From Schistosoma mansoni (taxonomy: Eukaryota > Platyhelminthes > Trematoda > Strigeidida > Schistosomatidae): a DNA stretch of 64,000 bases. Where the stretch lies: positions 12,012,512-12,076,511 of the forward strand of contig NC_031497.1 in assembly GCF_000237925.1 (NCBI RefSeq), given 5' to 3'. The notes beneath the pieces were generated by a model. That model made no database searches. It was not told the origin of the DNA and worked only from the letters and a program-made list of their open reading frames with translations. This document shows, in pieces, positions 1 through 13,900 of this stretch. A program made the position numbers and the translations under genes. How positions within the stretch are numbered: position 1 is the first letter of the stretch; the number at the start of each line of letters is the position of its first letter.

Positions 1-265
1 TCTACTTATTTTTAGTTAACTAAAATTAACACCCAACCATTAATAGATGGTTGTATAGTAGATCATCTTGAAACCAGCAACAGACAGTATATGAAAATAA
101 GTATATCCATAGCAAGAAGTAATTTAAATCAAGTTCAAGGTGCTGGAAAAATCGTATGTCAATTAAGTATAACATCACGGAAATACCAATCATAATACTG
201 ATGGGAGTGTGTAATTATGAAGCAATTTAATGAATAAAAGTATCTGTCAAAAAAAATCAACTTAC

Positions 266-2570
266 GTAAAACTTGTCCTGATCTGGGATAATCCCCTCAC
301 TTATTAAGTGTCGTCCTATTTCAGACAGCATATGATGATATAGATCTTGCAGACTTTGTTCAGGGGAGGCTAAAGATGCACATGAGTTTTGTACATCAAC
401 TAATATTTCATGTATAACTTTTTGGGGTGCCGAAAAGTTTCCTAATGAATAAACAGATTTTAATATGTAATTACAATGTTTTGGATTTGACCTTATTGAA
501 AAATTCACCAACTATGGAGGAGTTAGTAGGTACTAATGTACATTTTACTGGACAGCGGAACCTAGTATAAGTTAAGACAACGGGTAGAAAGTTATGGGGT
601 GGTAGGGATAAGACATCTTACCTGTCCAGCCTTATATCTCAAATTTCATAAGTGGGATGAGATCAGATAATTCATCAAACTGACACAAAATCTCAGGTAC
701 TTCTTTAAAATAAGAAATCGAAATGACCTGGTACGACTGATGTCTTACAAGGCTTTGATTATTTCTACGAAAATATTCAGGAGAGTGAGTAAGGAGTGTG
801 GTTATGTTGCATTATAAAAACTATAGATGAGAAAGCGATAAGTATCGGCGACATTTACCAAAGGACTAAAAAGGCGCTTAGTAGACAAATCATGAACATT
901 CACTGAATATTAATACCGCACAGTCCCACATACACACAATCATCTATTTTCATCTTGTGTACTTTCAACATTTATTTGTACGAACTAATGATTCTGTCGT
1001 ACTTGAATACCTGCTGATTTTGAATTCCAAATATAATATGCTTATTTGTGCTTATCTAGTTCTGCTTTCTGTAAATTGCTCTATTTTGGAAATTTCTAGC
1101 TAGCATGATGATTCGAATACCCCTAAATATAATACTTATGTTATCCTAATTACTAAAGTCAACACTTGAATATCGTTGGATAGGCATTTAGTGTAGATAT
1201 GATTTTTAAACGTCACATACTTTTCAATAATCTTGATTTCGGTTATTACCCTGAAGAAGTTTAGACAATTTTCTTCGATTAAAAGTTAGAGTGATTTAAA
1301 TTTCAAATACGAATTTCACAAGTAATCTTTTGACTTGCCGTACTGACCGTACAGGCCTTCAGTATTTGTATGCTAGGAATTACCGCTTGGTACAAATGAT
1401 TAAGATATTTTGGGGCTACTTTTTTGAAAACGAGGCTATCAATGACATAACAATTCGTGGAATCTAGTTAGTTGGAAAAACCTAACCAAATCTGCCTAGC
1501 TTTAATTTCTCGTTTTGTAAACTTCAGAATTATCAAGTGTTCACATTAGGTAAACAAAAACACTTCAACATACCGTTGACTGGCCAAGTTCGGGTAATAT
1601 CGGAAGTATATCCGTTAAAGCGACACCCAGCATCCACCAGAACCAATTCCCCATTGTCTATTCTCATATTGTTCTTCATATAATGAATGATGTTTGTTCT
1701 GTCCCCACCAGCGACAACAGGTGGATACCCAACAGAGCAGCCTCGGCTGCGCATTTGGTATTCTATGTAACTTTGTAAAGCAGTTTCAGTTATTCCTGGT
1801 TGTGTAATTTGCATAGCCGACTTAAGAGACTCAACCGCTGCAATAACCGAAGTTTTAAGTTGTTTGATTTCATAATTTGATTTTATAAGGCGAATGCTGT
1901 CGATTAAGTAGTCTGGATTTTCAAAACTAATTCTTTTGTCGTTAATTTGCCGGGAGAATTCTACAATCTTTTTCAAAACAAACTTATTCAAGGGGCGCTC
2001 AACAAAATTTTTGGATGATAATGGACTATACCAAACACATATGGATTGTGTAGATAAAGCTTGATGGTCCAAAAATTTACTAAATTCACTCAAAGGATGG
2101 GAATTATCAACCCCAGTTGCCAAAGAAGCTTCTGATAACGTCAAGGATGGACCATTCCAGATCTCAGCATGTTTGTTCCGAGTCTCCACGAAAAGATGGG
2201 TCGACCAGTTAAGGTCACTTTGATCGTCACGTTCTTCTGTTTTATCTGTGCAAAATAACAGAATTCCATTTGGTTCATTCAACCCTGTGAAGTAGAAGAA
2301 GTTGGGATCTTGGTGAAAAGGGTATGGGACATGGTATGCCATATACTGTATTTCGGAAGCTGGTATTACCACAATATGATATGAAGGCTTATTTACCATC
2401 TGTTTAGCGCAAATATTCACTTTGTTAACAAAGATTTCACGGCGATTGCTCAATTCTATGAGAGGAACAGAGGAATTGGCGTTTAAATAAGATAAAGAAG
2501 TGCATGACCGTCGAACTGACGATAAGGCTGAAGACCGTATCTTCGGAAGTTTTTTGAAGGCAGAAATCAT
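266..2570 (-). CDS. XPNPEP3: Xaa-Pro aminopeptidase 3, two exons, 3' partial
   Basis: Mitochondrial-type metallo-aminopeptidase that removes N-terminal residues preceding proline. Exon 1574-2570 starts at ATG 2570-2568 and encodes about 332 residues. The N-terminus (MISAFKKLPKIRSSALSSVRR) is basic and Ser-rich, like a mitochondrial targeting peptide. The aminopeptidase P N-terminal domain follows (YPFHQDPNFFYFTG, residues 84-97), then the creatinase-fold start with YPPVVAGG (282-289), HYMKN with His296, and metal-ligand positions Asp313 (LVDAG) and Asp324 (SDITRTWPVNG). The exon ends at a GTATGT donor. Exon 266-441 follows a TTAG acceptor, restores the frame at the WPVNG/NFSAPQ junction, and ends at a perfect GTAAGT donor. 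Its sequence (HHMLSEIGRHL) matches the family's next segment. The remaining metal ligands (HHVGHYLG and EPG regions) are missing, so they lie left of position 1. The start ATG is inferred; an upstream noncoding exon is possible. Confidence 0.93.
442..1573 (-). other. XPNPEP3 intron
   Basis: This 1,132-nt intron is bounded by GTATGT at 1573 (minus strand) and TTAG at 442. It is AT-rich and I see no recognisable TE protein, RNA gene or ORF worth keeping in it. Confidence 0.8.
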
Positions 2571-3469
2571 ATCTCATAGATTTGTTGATGATGTTGAAAA
2601 TCCATATCGGCAGGTTGGTTGAACGGAAAAAAATACACAAAGCAAAAACTGGAGCTACAACCAAATAATATGTTTTAGCTATTCCTTTTACACAAAAGCC
2701 TTCAGTTTTCAAAAGATAAATGATTAGTAGTTAGCCCTTGTATTCTTCTGCTACAATAATAGCGATATCTAAAACCAAATGTAAATAAAATAACCCAATT
2801 GAGATATTTGATCAAATATGTGTATTTCATATACATGTCACAAAATAGTTTGTGCAATTACAAAATTCAGGGTGCTTACAGGTCAATAGAAAGTGAAGCA
2901 AAACTTGGCTTCAAGAAAATCGTTTGCAAATACTATGGTACTTGAACTTGAAAGTACAACCAAGAACAAAGTGAACCTTTTAGAATGTTACTATGGCTTC
3001 GAAATCAATAACACAATTAGTATAAGAATGAGGATTTTCTACGTAGACTTGAGAACCTTTATCTTAGATGACGACAACGACTTTATGACCTAAGCAACCA
3101 ATGAACGGGATATTAAGGTGAACAAACAGGAAATACAGAAGACGAAAGCATAAACAAAGGGAAAATGTCGACTTTTGCCTTTACATTGGTTATCTAGGGG
3201 AAATGTCGATTTTTCCCATCTACGTCGTGTATTTGGTGGAAATTTGTATACAATTATACGTAACGCACGTATTTGAATATGCCGCATCCTATACTTATAT
3301 TTCAAATGGTTGATGATGGAATAGAAGAAACATTCGCTTAACGGGCTTCCGTGTCCAGTAGCAGTGGATCACCAACACCTCCAGGCAAGAACCTAGGCAT
3401 GATAACGATAATAGAGAAAACAAAAGGATTTGGTAAATCAAAATAATATGTTATCCGTGGTCCTTAAGA
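2571..3469. other. Non-coding, nothing recognised
   Basis: Sequence upstream of XPNPEP3. Only short unsupported ORFs are present (for example 2893-3093 plus). It should contain the XPNPEP3 promoter and 5' UTR, but I see no motif that fixes them. Confidence 0.5.
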
Positions 3470-3700
3470 ATTAGTCAATTTTCCTCTTTAAGGACTCCTG
3501 GGAAGTCGCTTGGACTAGCTTAGTCGGTAGCGAATTCCAGCATTTGACAACTCTTACGGAGTAGAAGTTGTGTCTGCAGTCTGTTCTGCTATGTTGGGTT
3601 TCCAGTTTCTGGGTGTTACCTCTTAGGTTAGTGTTGTGACTAAGCTTAAGAAGATGTTTAAGGAGGTGACCAGAAGTATTAAGGATACTGAAAGTTCAAA
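3470..3700 (-). mobile_element. CR1/Jockey-type RT, 3' terminal relic
   Basis: The minus strand reads a continuous peptide of about 70 residues typical of the extreme C-terminus of a CR1-like ORF2: HLLKLSHNTNLRGN, then HNFYSVRVVKCWNSLP, then LVQATS. The V-x-x-W-N-S-L-P block is the hallmark of the last 40 residues of these reverse transcriptases. Nothing upstream of this segment is recognisable, so this is a short 5'-truncated copy. Confidence 0.7.
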
Positions 3701-5439
3701 AGCGTCTACAAAATAACGCACGGTGAAAATAAACTAAAGAATAATATCATTAACACAAGCAACAAAATACGAACATAGATATTTTTCTTAGATGCATATA
3801 TCTTTACTTTTCGTTTGTTTGGCTAAAGTGCTTCGAAATACTTGATGGCCATCGCAAATAGCTTACGTGATGCAAGTGAGTGGCGTGCTCTCTGTTTTAT
3901 GTTCGTTATACCTGATAAGTCTGTTAGTCCTCTAAGATGACTTCAATTAAAGTCTCTGAGGTAGCTGTTAGACGTAGGATTACTGTTAACTGGTCAAGCG
4001 TCCTTGGCTGTCATAGATCGACTTATTACAGACGGTAGAATAAATCACGAACATCCTTCATAATAAAACATAACTTACTTTCGTTTAGTAAGTTTGCCAA
4101 TGAAAGCACGATCGAAAGTAACTGACTTTAACAGTGATTTATGTTGAATTGATAGCAGTTAACGGAGAAATTAATTGTAATGAGATTCTTTCAACAGTAA
4201 CTCCCTCCACGAGCTACGGCAATGAAGGGATTCTGGATGATGATGGCACGTGTATGAAGTGAATATGCTAATATATTTCTTATACGATGTCATTACAACC
4301 ATTTGTATTCTCAGAAGTGTTATGACGTTATAAAAAAGAAGGCCGTTCGCCAATTCGCTTCCATTTTATGTCCAGCTTTTATCATGTGAGTTATTCACCA
4401 ATCGAAATACGACTTTTGCAATCTTAACACTGTGCCAAATCAATGACGTTCGACTGGTATGGGCAGTCTAGCGTCCTTATTGGTCCCTTGTCCGCCTAGC
4501 CCTTCCAATCGAGTCCAGAACACCAATTGCAGCTTCTGTTATGCGAATCATTTATTTCAAGCATACTCTGTTTAAATACTAGGTAGACAGACCACATCAC
4601 ACCATAAAATAGAAAATATTATTCGTAGAAGATCGAGCCAAATGTGGCTATGAACGTGAGATACAACAATCCATAAACTGAATATAATTTAGGGACAGTA
4701 AATCGTGTAATAATAATCCATACGTCAAAGTGAAGCTTATGGTAAGATGAATACAGATATACACAATCCAGTTACTCAATAGTTAAACAATACGAATATA
4801 TACAGAATATTCGTTCATTAATAGGTCTCGAAAGTTACTTGTATTTATTTCACTAATAAAAACTCTAAGTCCGTAAATCATAAAGAGCAGATCAACAAGA
4901 TAATAATCAACTTAATGACGAAAACCTGTCTGAGCAACAGAGATGCTAATAGGATTCTGAATGGTTTACGAGATCTTGTTCCGGATTTTACCGATCAGCT
5001 TCAGAAGTGTCATTGGGACGTGCACAAGTGTTCAACCAAAGTTCATCAGCAGTGGGCTTTACTACCATTTAGGATTGAAAACAATCTGTTAAGACAAGTT
5101 AAACTTTGGTTGTGTAATTTTGATTTTGATACTTTAGACTTGTATATTTATATAGATGGACCTTCTATTTCATTTCGACGTATATTTAGGCAGAAGTCAG
5201 ACAACTGAGCAACATTTGAAACTCAGAGCTACATAAAGGAGAAAATCCGCATTGTTTCCTCTGGTTAGGCGAAAAAGCAGACAGTCTGGAAAGTTTCCCT
5301 ATTATTTTCCCCTTACTTTACAATACATTCTCCCCATTATTTCCCCTTTATTGGTTATTTGGGTATCTTCCCAGATGAACACATAAATTTACAAATTTCT
5401 GTGCTATCAGAAAAGCGTGATTGGTTTTGTTCGAGTATA
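3701..5439. other. Intergenic, nothing recognised
   Basis: AT-rich DNA. A 97-codon ORF at 4915-5208 (plus) starts with ATG and has mixed composition, but it matches no family I know and has no supporting splice or neighbour context. I do not call it a gene. Confidence 0.4.
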
Positions 5440-6760
5440 TTCAAATGTATTTGCTGAATGCTCCGTCATGGCCGAAATTAGAGAGAGCCTGCTCTACTTC
5501 TTGGGTATACAGTCACTGCCAGGGAAGTCCTACTCTGCCTTCTCGTCCACAGGGTGTTGTCTTCAAAATTGAGAGGGAATGATGCAAATGGCTGAGGCCC
5601 CTGGATCTTGAGGAAACTAACAGCATATGGACCTCTCGTTAGTCACCAGTTATCACAGGATTTCATCTCTGCAGACTTCCACACTGAGTTGTGGACTAGT
5701 TCCCTTTTCGGCTTAGAGAGTAGCCCCCCAAGAAAACCACCTGCTTCAGTTAAGTTAATCAGGGATAACCATAGCCCTCATACAAAGTTAATGACAGTAC
5801 AGTTCGGAGAAACGTGCTTTCTTCAACCATCATCCTCATATATTTTACTCATGACAACGATCTAAAGTCACTGAATCGTCGGAGGTGAAACGGCACCACG
5901 GAATACGAATTTTGAACCAGCTTTTCTGAAACAACGTATACTATTTAAATGGGCTTACTTTGGGACTCACACATTAATACAGGTTGGACATGTTGGTCGC
6001 AGGTCAGATAATGATGACCGTCTACAACAGCTTTGCGCAGTCTACAACCTGTCTCTAGCTAACGCCGACGTTCGACGTGGTCACTACCGGTGTCATAACT
6101 GGAACTCTACCTCTGCGTCTCAAGGCTAGACTCACGTCGCTGTGAGATACTGCTGGTGTGGTTGTGTACAATACACTGACTATGCTCTTGTTTGCGTTAA
6201 TCTTACCTTACGTCTCGGCGGCCAACATATTTATCACCCTAAACGACTAAAAGTTAACGTGTTGGTAGCAGCTAAGTATTAAACCAAGCTAGATTCAGGG
6301 ATAACTACAGCACACCGAAAAGTAAAGATGTGCATTTTGGGCGGTTGCATAACCCAATCGAAAAGACGAGTAAAGTGGCTTGGAGTCCAGCGAAACGTTC
6401 CACTTAAAAGCATTGGGTTTCGTCAGGCTCTGCAAAACTTTCGAAGCACGTCGATCTGCTCTGGGTGACCTTAAGTTTGACCATAAACGAAGATTCCTAT
6501 GTTATGAAACTGTGCAAAGCTTACGCAAGGACCGAGAAGCCTGATAGTAAAAGCCTGCTAAAATGCTGGAAGCCGTAGCTGCATCTGGTAACTGCCACGG
6601 TATGAAATATGACTCCATGGGTCCCATTTATATAACTATTGACAAGCCACATCCAGACAGACTCAATGGTGGCATCAAGGGAAGTTTTAATGTGTATTTT
6701 TACCTCAATAAAACACCAGTTCCTCGAAGCTTTGGCACCTTTTAAAGGCTATTGTAAGGT
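5440..6760 (+). mobile_element. Decayed RTE element (SR3/Perere-3-like), 5' UTR plus endonuclease region
   Basis: A degraded plus-strand copy of the element found near full length at 38222-42110. Shared 5'-UTR words include AGGGAAGTCCTACT near 5522 and AAGAAAACCACCTGCTTCAG near 5734. From about 5980 the endonuclease region is readable in broken frames: GHVGRRSDNDDRLQQLC matches GLVGRRTDNGDRLLQLC of the better copy, and DYALVCVNLTL matches SDHALVCANLTL. Stops and frameshifts are frequent. The match fades after about 6620. Confidence 0.75.
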
Positions 6761-8249
6761 AAGACAAAGGTCGACGTAAAAAGAGATAAAAACAGCATGT
6801 CACGATTCACTTTGCACTAATCTGTTGCACGGATGTAATTAAGGGTCATTAAGTTTAATTTACTAGTAAACAATGTTGAGTTTGAATGATAAATGAGGCA
6901 ACTTAGCCAGTAAGATTGCAGGCATGAACCTACCGAAACTACTGGTATATGCATTAACAAGACCGAGGAACTGCTCAATTCAAAATAACAATCGACTTAA
7001 GTATCATGTCTACCAAAGAGTTAGGTCTTATACGTGTATAAAGATAAACAATGAAATCTTTACAAAGCTTGAATATCTCATTAATCTTACTGTATATGGA
7101 CGTTCTTTATGTTTACTTTGTCAATTTTATCCTACTCCCAAACGATGTTTAGTCTTGTGAAGTTTGTTCCAACTGAAAATCTAGGAATATAAAACCACTG
7201 ATATTATGCGAAGAATTGTGTATTTCTCTTTCAGTGTTTACTTTTTGATGGGGAAAACAAGGACTACGTGAGACCACTGCCAAACTTTGACAATTAAAAA
7301 GTCTTTATAGTCCTTCGGTGCTCCAGAAAAAAAAGTTGCCCCTTGACTTACGGACGACCTTTAAACGACGCTACTTTGAGAATCCCCGCTTACTTACTTG
7401 GTTACAAATTAGTGTACAGAATAGTTATTAGGATTTACAGATGTATGCTAGGGTGAGAGGTTAGATTTAAATTTTTTCAGGGAATGGCATAAGCTATAAC
7501 GCCAAATGGCCAACGATCCACTATTATCGTCGATTGATGGTGGCTAATGTGCACTCGAAGGTCAAATTAATGTAAAACGATTGACGCGTCATTCGCAAAA
7601 TTCGCAAGGTTTTACGGAAGCGGTTCTAAATCTGAGTTCAGTCACACCATGTCTGATAATGTCCACCCTCTAAGTAACGAAAGTGATAATTCTAAGACCT
7701 GCCTGACAAAAGCACATAAAGTAACAGGACTTCTGTGATTGATGATTCTTTGTAGAGTATACGCTCGCTAACTATGTCTTATCAGTATATAAAAACTACA
7801 AAGATTACCCAACTCCAAATTATTTTCCCTTAGATACCTTCGTATATACAGTCGTTAAGCAACGGACAACAAATTTGTCTTGAAGTTTCCCATTGTTCCG
7901 GCTAGATGTTACTGATAGTTTCGGACGGTAATTGTCTTCTAAACTACTTATATCTGCACCTTCTAATTTTTACCAATGCAGGCCTTCAGTTTATATATAT
8001 ACCACTTACTATACCCACTTCATTGTTTGATACTAACTTTCAACATTTCTAAATTGATTTATTATACAAGGCTATCTTCCCATGCAATACATATGTTAAA
8101 ATTTTCACAACGTGCTCCATTATGTTCTATTTTTTTTCACACATGCACTGAAATTCATACTATATCACCACTAATATCCTCCTGCTATTCTCATCTATTG
8201 TTTTTGACACTTTCACCGAACCTCATGATACATTCACCCTTGTGTTAAA
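6761..8249. other. Intergenic, with one diverged repeat
   Basis: No gene recognised. Part of it (about 7330-7540) resembles 36400-36640, listed separately. The ORF at 7976-8248 is low-complexity and unsupported. Confidence 0.4.
7330..7540 (+). repeat. Diverged dispersed repeat, copy 1
   Basis: Shares several blocks in the same order with 36400-36640: ACGACCTTT..CGACGCTA, GGATTTACAG, a GAG.TTAGAT block, and GGCATAAGCTATAACGCCAAA (GACATCGGCTATAATGCCAAA in the other copy). The family is not identified. Confidence 0.45.
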
Positions 8250-8353
8250 CATAGGTTTTGATTTCGAGACTTCAGCCCTCGGCATTTATTGTCTCACTCA
8301 TTTCTATTTCCAAAATTTTGTTCAGTCTATTTGCTATACGTCACTTTCTTATC

Positions 8354-9283
8354 ATGCCACAAAAGAAAATAAAGGCTCCTGTTTGTAGGCGTCCAGCCAA
8401 ACGTAGGAAAACGACACAATCCCAAATTGCTACTGACAGTTTCAAGGAAACGAGCTACTTCGTTCATCCGGAAGCAGAGAATCTTTTACCAATTGTCTCT
8501 ATTCCAGGCGTGTTGAGGACTCTGTTGGTAAACAATGATGATAATCACAACTTCAAACATATGAATGTTATAAAAAGGTTGCAAGTTGACATGAACATTC
8601 TCAATCGGCTCAAGTATCTCATCAACCCTAACTTCACAGAGACTCCAGATCAAATGAATGACATAAATAACTTCCTAGATCGTGTTGCATCAGAGGTATT
8701 TGAAAGAATAAGGGGATCTAGCCATGCAATTGTGTTTAATATACCGGACTCACATGCCCTTAAAAATATGAAATCTAATCTGCTTAGAGCCAGGAACAGG
8801 ACACACGTACCATGTGTATGCACAAGATTAAAAAGAAGTCACCCTGATATGCACTAACAGATCTTGTTCAAACTCAACTCATCCGTAGACGCTAGTGAGT
8901 TTTTAAATTCCTCCAATTCATTGAGACAAAAACAGATTTTCAAGGATATTAAGATTCTACCAGATAGAACACCATGCCAGCGAAAAGTAGGCAGAGATAA
9001 ATACAGATTACCAGCATCAAAGTCCCAAGTGTATCATAATCCTAAATGTCATAAAATTAAGTCCGATTGTAAGAGGACATCTGACTTTACGAATATGCAG
9101 CCGCCGAAAAACTACCCTGAATCTCCTAAAGTTTAAAACCCAGAAGAAAGTAATCCCGATGTAGGTGGTGTCCATCCTTTTAAGAATGTTGACTTAGATT
9201 CAACTCTAGGTAGTTGTACTGATTACGATTGGGATAACGCAGTCCAAATCGCTGTTAGTGCAATAACCAGTTCCAGTAACTAA
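8354..9283 (+). pseudogene. CR1-like ORF1 (gag-like) with two in-frame stops
   Basis: One frame runs from ATG 8354 (MPQKKIKAPVCRRPAKRRK, a strongly basic N-terminus) to TAA at 9281-9283. It is interrupted only by TAA at 8855-8857 and TAA at 9134-9136. The middle carries SSHAIVFNIPDSHALKN and a Cys/His stretch HVPCVCTRLKRSH, as in ORF1 nucleic-acid-binding proteins of schistosome CR1-like elements. About 310 codons in total, with no frameshift seen. Confidence 0.7.
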
Positions 9284-9726
9284 GCAACGGACAACGGGAA
9301 AACTGGTCATAACAATTATCTAACTGACCACACACTTACTGTCGATATATTCGAACCTTGCAAACCATCGCAAGCATATTCAACAACACACGATCCTCCC
9401 CAAATTACGAAGGAGCCAAAATCAACCACAAACCTTGAAAATAAGCGTCTACAACATGTCCCCCATACGTCAGGTATAATTAGTAATCTGAATTTTAAAT
9501 GGCCACTTGGTCGCACACAGAGACCTGCTAGCCTTCGTGGTCCGGCTCCCAATATGTACACTATTCCTTTATCAAATGTTATATCCAATAACAATGAGAC
9601 TTTTTGTACTTCCACCGGCTTTTCTACCGGCAACAGTAAAAACATTTCAAATGATGACAAAATTGTTGAATCTATTTCCGATCGCAACACAACTCTTACC
9701 TAAGCCAATCCCCCGAGTATTAATGA

Positions 9727-10740
9727 AAACACCAATTTTGATTTATAATCTAACCTGCTTCACCATGATTATTCTCAATTTCTTATTCTTTCGTTCAATG
9801 CCCGCTCTCTGCCCAATAAAATTACTCATCTTAAAACCCTTTTATTCCTTGTAAATCCAACTATTGTACTTATTACGAAAACATGCTGCAATTCATCTAT
9901 ATCCGATCACTCATTGCATATACGTTTTCTTTGGAACCGATAGATATTATGGATTAGGGGCTGGTACAATTATCTATGTCCGTTCGGACATTCAGGCGTG
10001 CAAATTTGAGGATAAATCTCTTGACGCTATAGACGATTCCACCTGGGTTACTGTAATTTACTGTAATTTGTGGATCTCAAAATTATCTACTGGTGGGATG
10101 CATATACAGACCACCACATGGAGACTCTAGGTTTGATAGATTACTAACAAACATCTTTTCCATTGCTTCACACCAACCGCATACTTTTAAAATCATCGGA
10201 GATTATTTTAATCTGCCAAACATTACATGGGTTTCAACTCCAGTACCAGGTCGACATGATAAGTTAGTTGAAACACTAGAACTTTATGGATGGGTCCAAC
10301 AGGTCCGACAACCGACTTGGAGGAATAATAACTTGATTTACTGTTTACAATTAACATAGATTCTATCTCAGTGCATGTCAGTCATAAGTTTTTTAAGAGT
10401 GATCACAGAGTAGTATTGAGTATCATTCAGTCAGCCATACAATTGAATACCAAAGCTGCAATGATGTACAAGAGTAGACACTTTGATCAACAAACCTGAA
10501 AACGGACTGAAACTCATCCGTCGTTTACCATGAGAAACTTATTTTACCACAAATTATATTGACATTGCGATCTCTGATCTATACCACAACCTGATATAGT
10601 GACTCGACTGCACTGCTCCAATTATTAGCCATGCGACCTATCACGCCGATAAGGGCCATAATACTTTTAAAACATTTAAAAGAAAGTTGAGGCAATTAAA
10701 AAACCGCTACCACGAGCATAGTGACTTGTATGTACATCAG
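9727..10740 (+). pseudogene. CR1-like ORF2, apurinic endonuclease part
   Basis: Broken frames spell an AP-endonuclease domain: LILSFNARSLPNKITHLK near 9780, then YYGLGAGTIIYVRSDI near 9945, then GCIYRPPHGDSRFDRLL near 10095, and IIGDYFNLPNITW (the GDFN catalytic block with one extra Tyr codon) near 10192. At least three frameshifts or stops are present. A tandem ACTGTAATTT duplication lies near 10050. Confidence 0.7.
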
Positions 10741-10750
10741 AGTTTACTTA
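10737..10750. repeat. Target-site duplication, left
   Basis: TCAGAGTTTACTTA, against TCAGAGTATACTTA at 14447-14460 (13 of 14 identical). Together they flank the RTE insertion, and removing the insert plus one copy joins the CR1-like ORF2. Confidence 0.75.
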
Positions 10751-10923
10751 CTTACTTACGCCTGTTACTCCCAATGAAGCGTAGGCCGCCGACCAGCATT
10801 CTCCAACCCAATATGTCCTGGGACTTTCTTTCTAGTTCTATCCAGTTTTTGTTCATTATTCTCTTGTTTGTCTCCATTCCTCGGCGTAATATGTTCTTTG
10901 GTCTTCCTCTTCTCCTCTGGCCT

Positions 10924-13900
10924 TCAGGATTCCATGTGAGGGCTTGCGCCATACAGTAGAACTGTCTTGACATTTGTAGTGAAAATTCCAACCTTGATGT
11001 TGGTTGACAATTGTTTTGAGTTGTAGTTGTTTTTCAGTTGTAAATATGCTGCTCTTGCTTTGCCGATCCGCTCCTCCACATCTGCATCAGATTCACCTTG
11101 TTCATCGATGATGCTGCCCAGATATGCGAAGGTTTTTACATCCTCCATAGCTTCTCCGTCGAGTGTTATTAGATTGATGCATGTCGCGTTGTATCGGAGA
11201 GTATTACTTTTCGCTTTGTGAATGTTGAGACCTGCTGTTGCTGAGACTGTTGCTGCACTGATCGTTTTCTCTTGTATTTGTTGTTGTGCGTGCGATAGAA
11301 GAGCCAGATCATCTGCGAAGTCTAGATCGTCCAGCTGCATCCTACCTGTCCACTGTATCCCGTGCTTCCCTCCGGATGTTGACGTCTTCATAATCCAGTC
11401 AATCACCAGGAGAAAGAGAAAGGGTGAGAGTAAGCAACCTTGTCTAACACCGGTCTTTACTTTGAACGGGTCAGTGAGTTGTCCTCCATGCACGATTTTT
11501 CAGTTTAATCCATCATAAGAATTCCGTATGATATTGCTTATCTTCTCAGGCACGCCGTAGTGTCGAAGAAGCCTCCATAGTGTTGTCCTGTCCACGCTAT
11601 CAAATGCTTTCTGTTAGTCAATGAAGTTGATGTAGAGTGATGAATTCCATTCGATTGATTGTTCCACAATGATACGTAGAGTTGCGATTTGGTCTGTACA
11701 CGATCGATCCTTACGAAATCCAGCCTGTTGATCTCGAAGTTGGACGTCTACGGAGTCCTTCATTCTGTTTAGCAACACCCTGTTGATGACGTTTCCTGGT
11801 ATTGAGAGAAGTGTGATTCCTCTGTAGTTATCACACTTGCTAAGATCGCCTTTCTTTGATATCTTGATCAAGTGTCTTTCTTTCCAATCTGTTGGCACTT
11901 GTTTTTCATCCCAAATCTTACTGAAGAGGATGTGTAGTATCTTGGCAGTTGCTGCTACGTCTGCTTTCAGTGCCTCTGCCAGGATGTTGTCTGGTCCCGC
12001 TGCTTTGCCGCTTCTGATTTGTCTGATGGCCATGCTGACCTCTTCAATTGCTGGTGGGCCAACATCGATTGGGAGGTCTGTGGGTGCCGCTTCGATGTTG
12101 GGTGGGTTCAGTGGAGCCGGTCGATTCAAGAGTTCTTTGAAGTGTTCTACTAACCTGTTCCGTTGTTCTTTGATGTTGTTGATTACCTTGCCTTCCTTGC
12201 TTTTCACTGGTCGTTCTGGTTTACGGTAATTTCCAGCAAGTTTCTTTGTTGTATCATACAATTGTCTCATGTTTCCTTCTCTTGCAGCTTTTTCCGCCGT
12301 CATTGCTAAATCTCCATATATTTACGTTTGTCGGTTCTGATGCTCCTCTTCACTTGCTTGTTTGCTTCTGTGTATTCAACTTGTACCTTGACTTTTTCTG
12401 CTCTTGTTCGGCTGGTATTGATTGCTGACTTCTTGTTCCTCCTCTCTTCAATCTTATCCAGTGTACCAACAGTGATCCATTCCTTGTGGTGGTGCTTCTT
12501 GTGGCCCAGGACCTCCTCACATGTTGAAATGATTGCCTCTTTTATCCCTTACCAGTTGTTCTCCATAGTAGTTCCCTCTCCATTGAGTAGATCGTGAAAG
12601 GCCTGGAACCTATTGCTGAGGGCTATCTTGAATTCGTTGAGTTTGTCAGTATCCCGAAGGAAAGCCGTATTAAACTTTTGTGATGTTGTCCGCCCCATTG
12701 TCCAGTGCTTCTTAAGTTTTAATTTCAGCAAGTGATGATCTGATGCTATATCAGCTCCTCTCCTGGTTCTCACATCCTCCATAGTACTCCTAAACTTTTT
12801 GTTGATGCAGTATATGTTGTAAATTGTAGATCATGCCTGTAAAAATGGCGTGTACCTGCTACTGCAGAAATATATTATTATTATTATAGTCGATTTGGTT
12901 TTGTGTAGTGTGGTCCGGTGAAGTCCATGTGGTTTTTGAATGCGTTTGTGTGGGAATATAGTGCCGCCTATGACCAGTTTATTGAAGGCACATAGATTTG
13001 CAAATCTCTCACCGTTTTCGTTCCTTTCTCCCAGTCCATGACGTCTTCGAACCCAGTGTTGGTCATTCCAATTTTAGCATTTAAATCTCCCATCAGAATG
13101 GTCAGGTCCTTTGTTGGGCATTTCTTGACGATTGACTGCAGCCTATCGTAGAATTGATCTTTAATATCTTCATTGTAGTCGTTGGTAGGCGCATATCATT
13201 GGATGGCGTTCATTGTAATACCCTCTTTCTTTGTTTTGAAGGAGGCTTTGATGATCCTGGGTCCATGAGATTCCCATTCTATAAGTGTATTTTGTGCTCG
13301 TTTGGACAGCATCAATGCAGCTCCTTGTGTATGTGAGGCATTTTCTTCTTCATGACTGGAGTATAACAGAAGTTCTACTGAAGGTAGTCGTTGTAAGATT
13401 CAAACCCTAGATCCAACTAGGTTCTACTGATGAATAACTTTGTGGAATAGGTGTATTGACGCGCGACCCAATCGAAATCACAACAAGGTTATTTGGTTAA
13501 CAACGGTTCTAAAATTCATCATATATAAAAATGTACAAATTTACCTAAAGAAATATTACCACACAGTTATTCAACCAACAATTGTTCTCAAAATAATCAA
13601 TCTAAATTACAATAAGTAGCAAAGTGATAAGAAATACATGAAAATTGCCGAACGCTCCAAAAAATAAGTGTTATTCTATCCTTCCTGGATAGATCGAGTA
13701 AATAATGCGTTCCAAATGTTGCTTTATAACACAGTGTTTCCAATTCTGGGAAAGTGCTCCAATTAACAATCGAAATGCACTATCCCAGTCAAATAAAACA
13801 ACGCGATCAAAGGTGGAACAATCAATATGGCAGCCGCCAGAACGATATCAATTAAAACAAATTAGATACAGTTCAAGAAGAAGCATAGAAACTTAATGAA

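Noticed and set aside
4915-5208. 97-codon ORF, possible small gene
   Set aside because: No family resemblance, no splice context and no neighbour support; ORFs of this length occur by chance in this region.
11027-12597. Plus-strand ORFs rich in Cys and Ser
   Set aside because: They are antisense shadows of the RTE reverse transcriptase on the minus strand.
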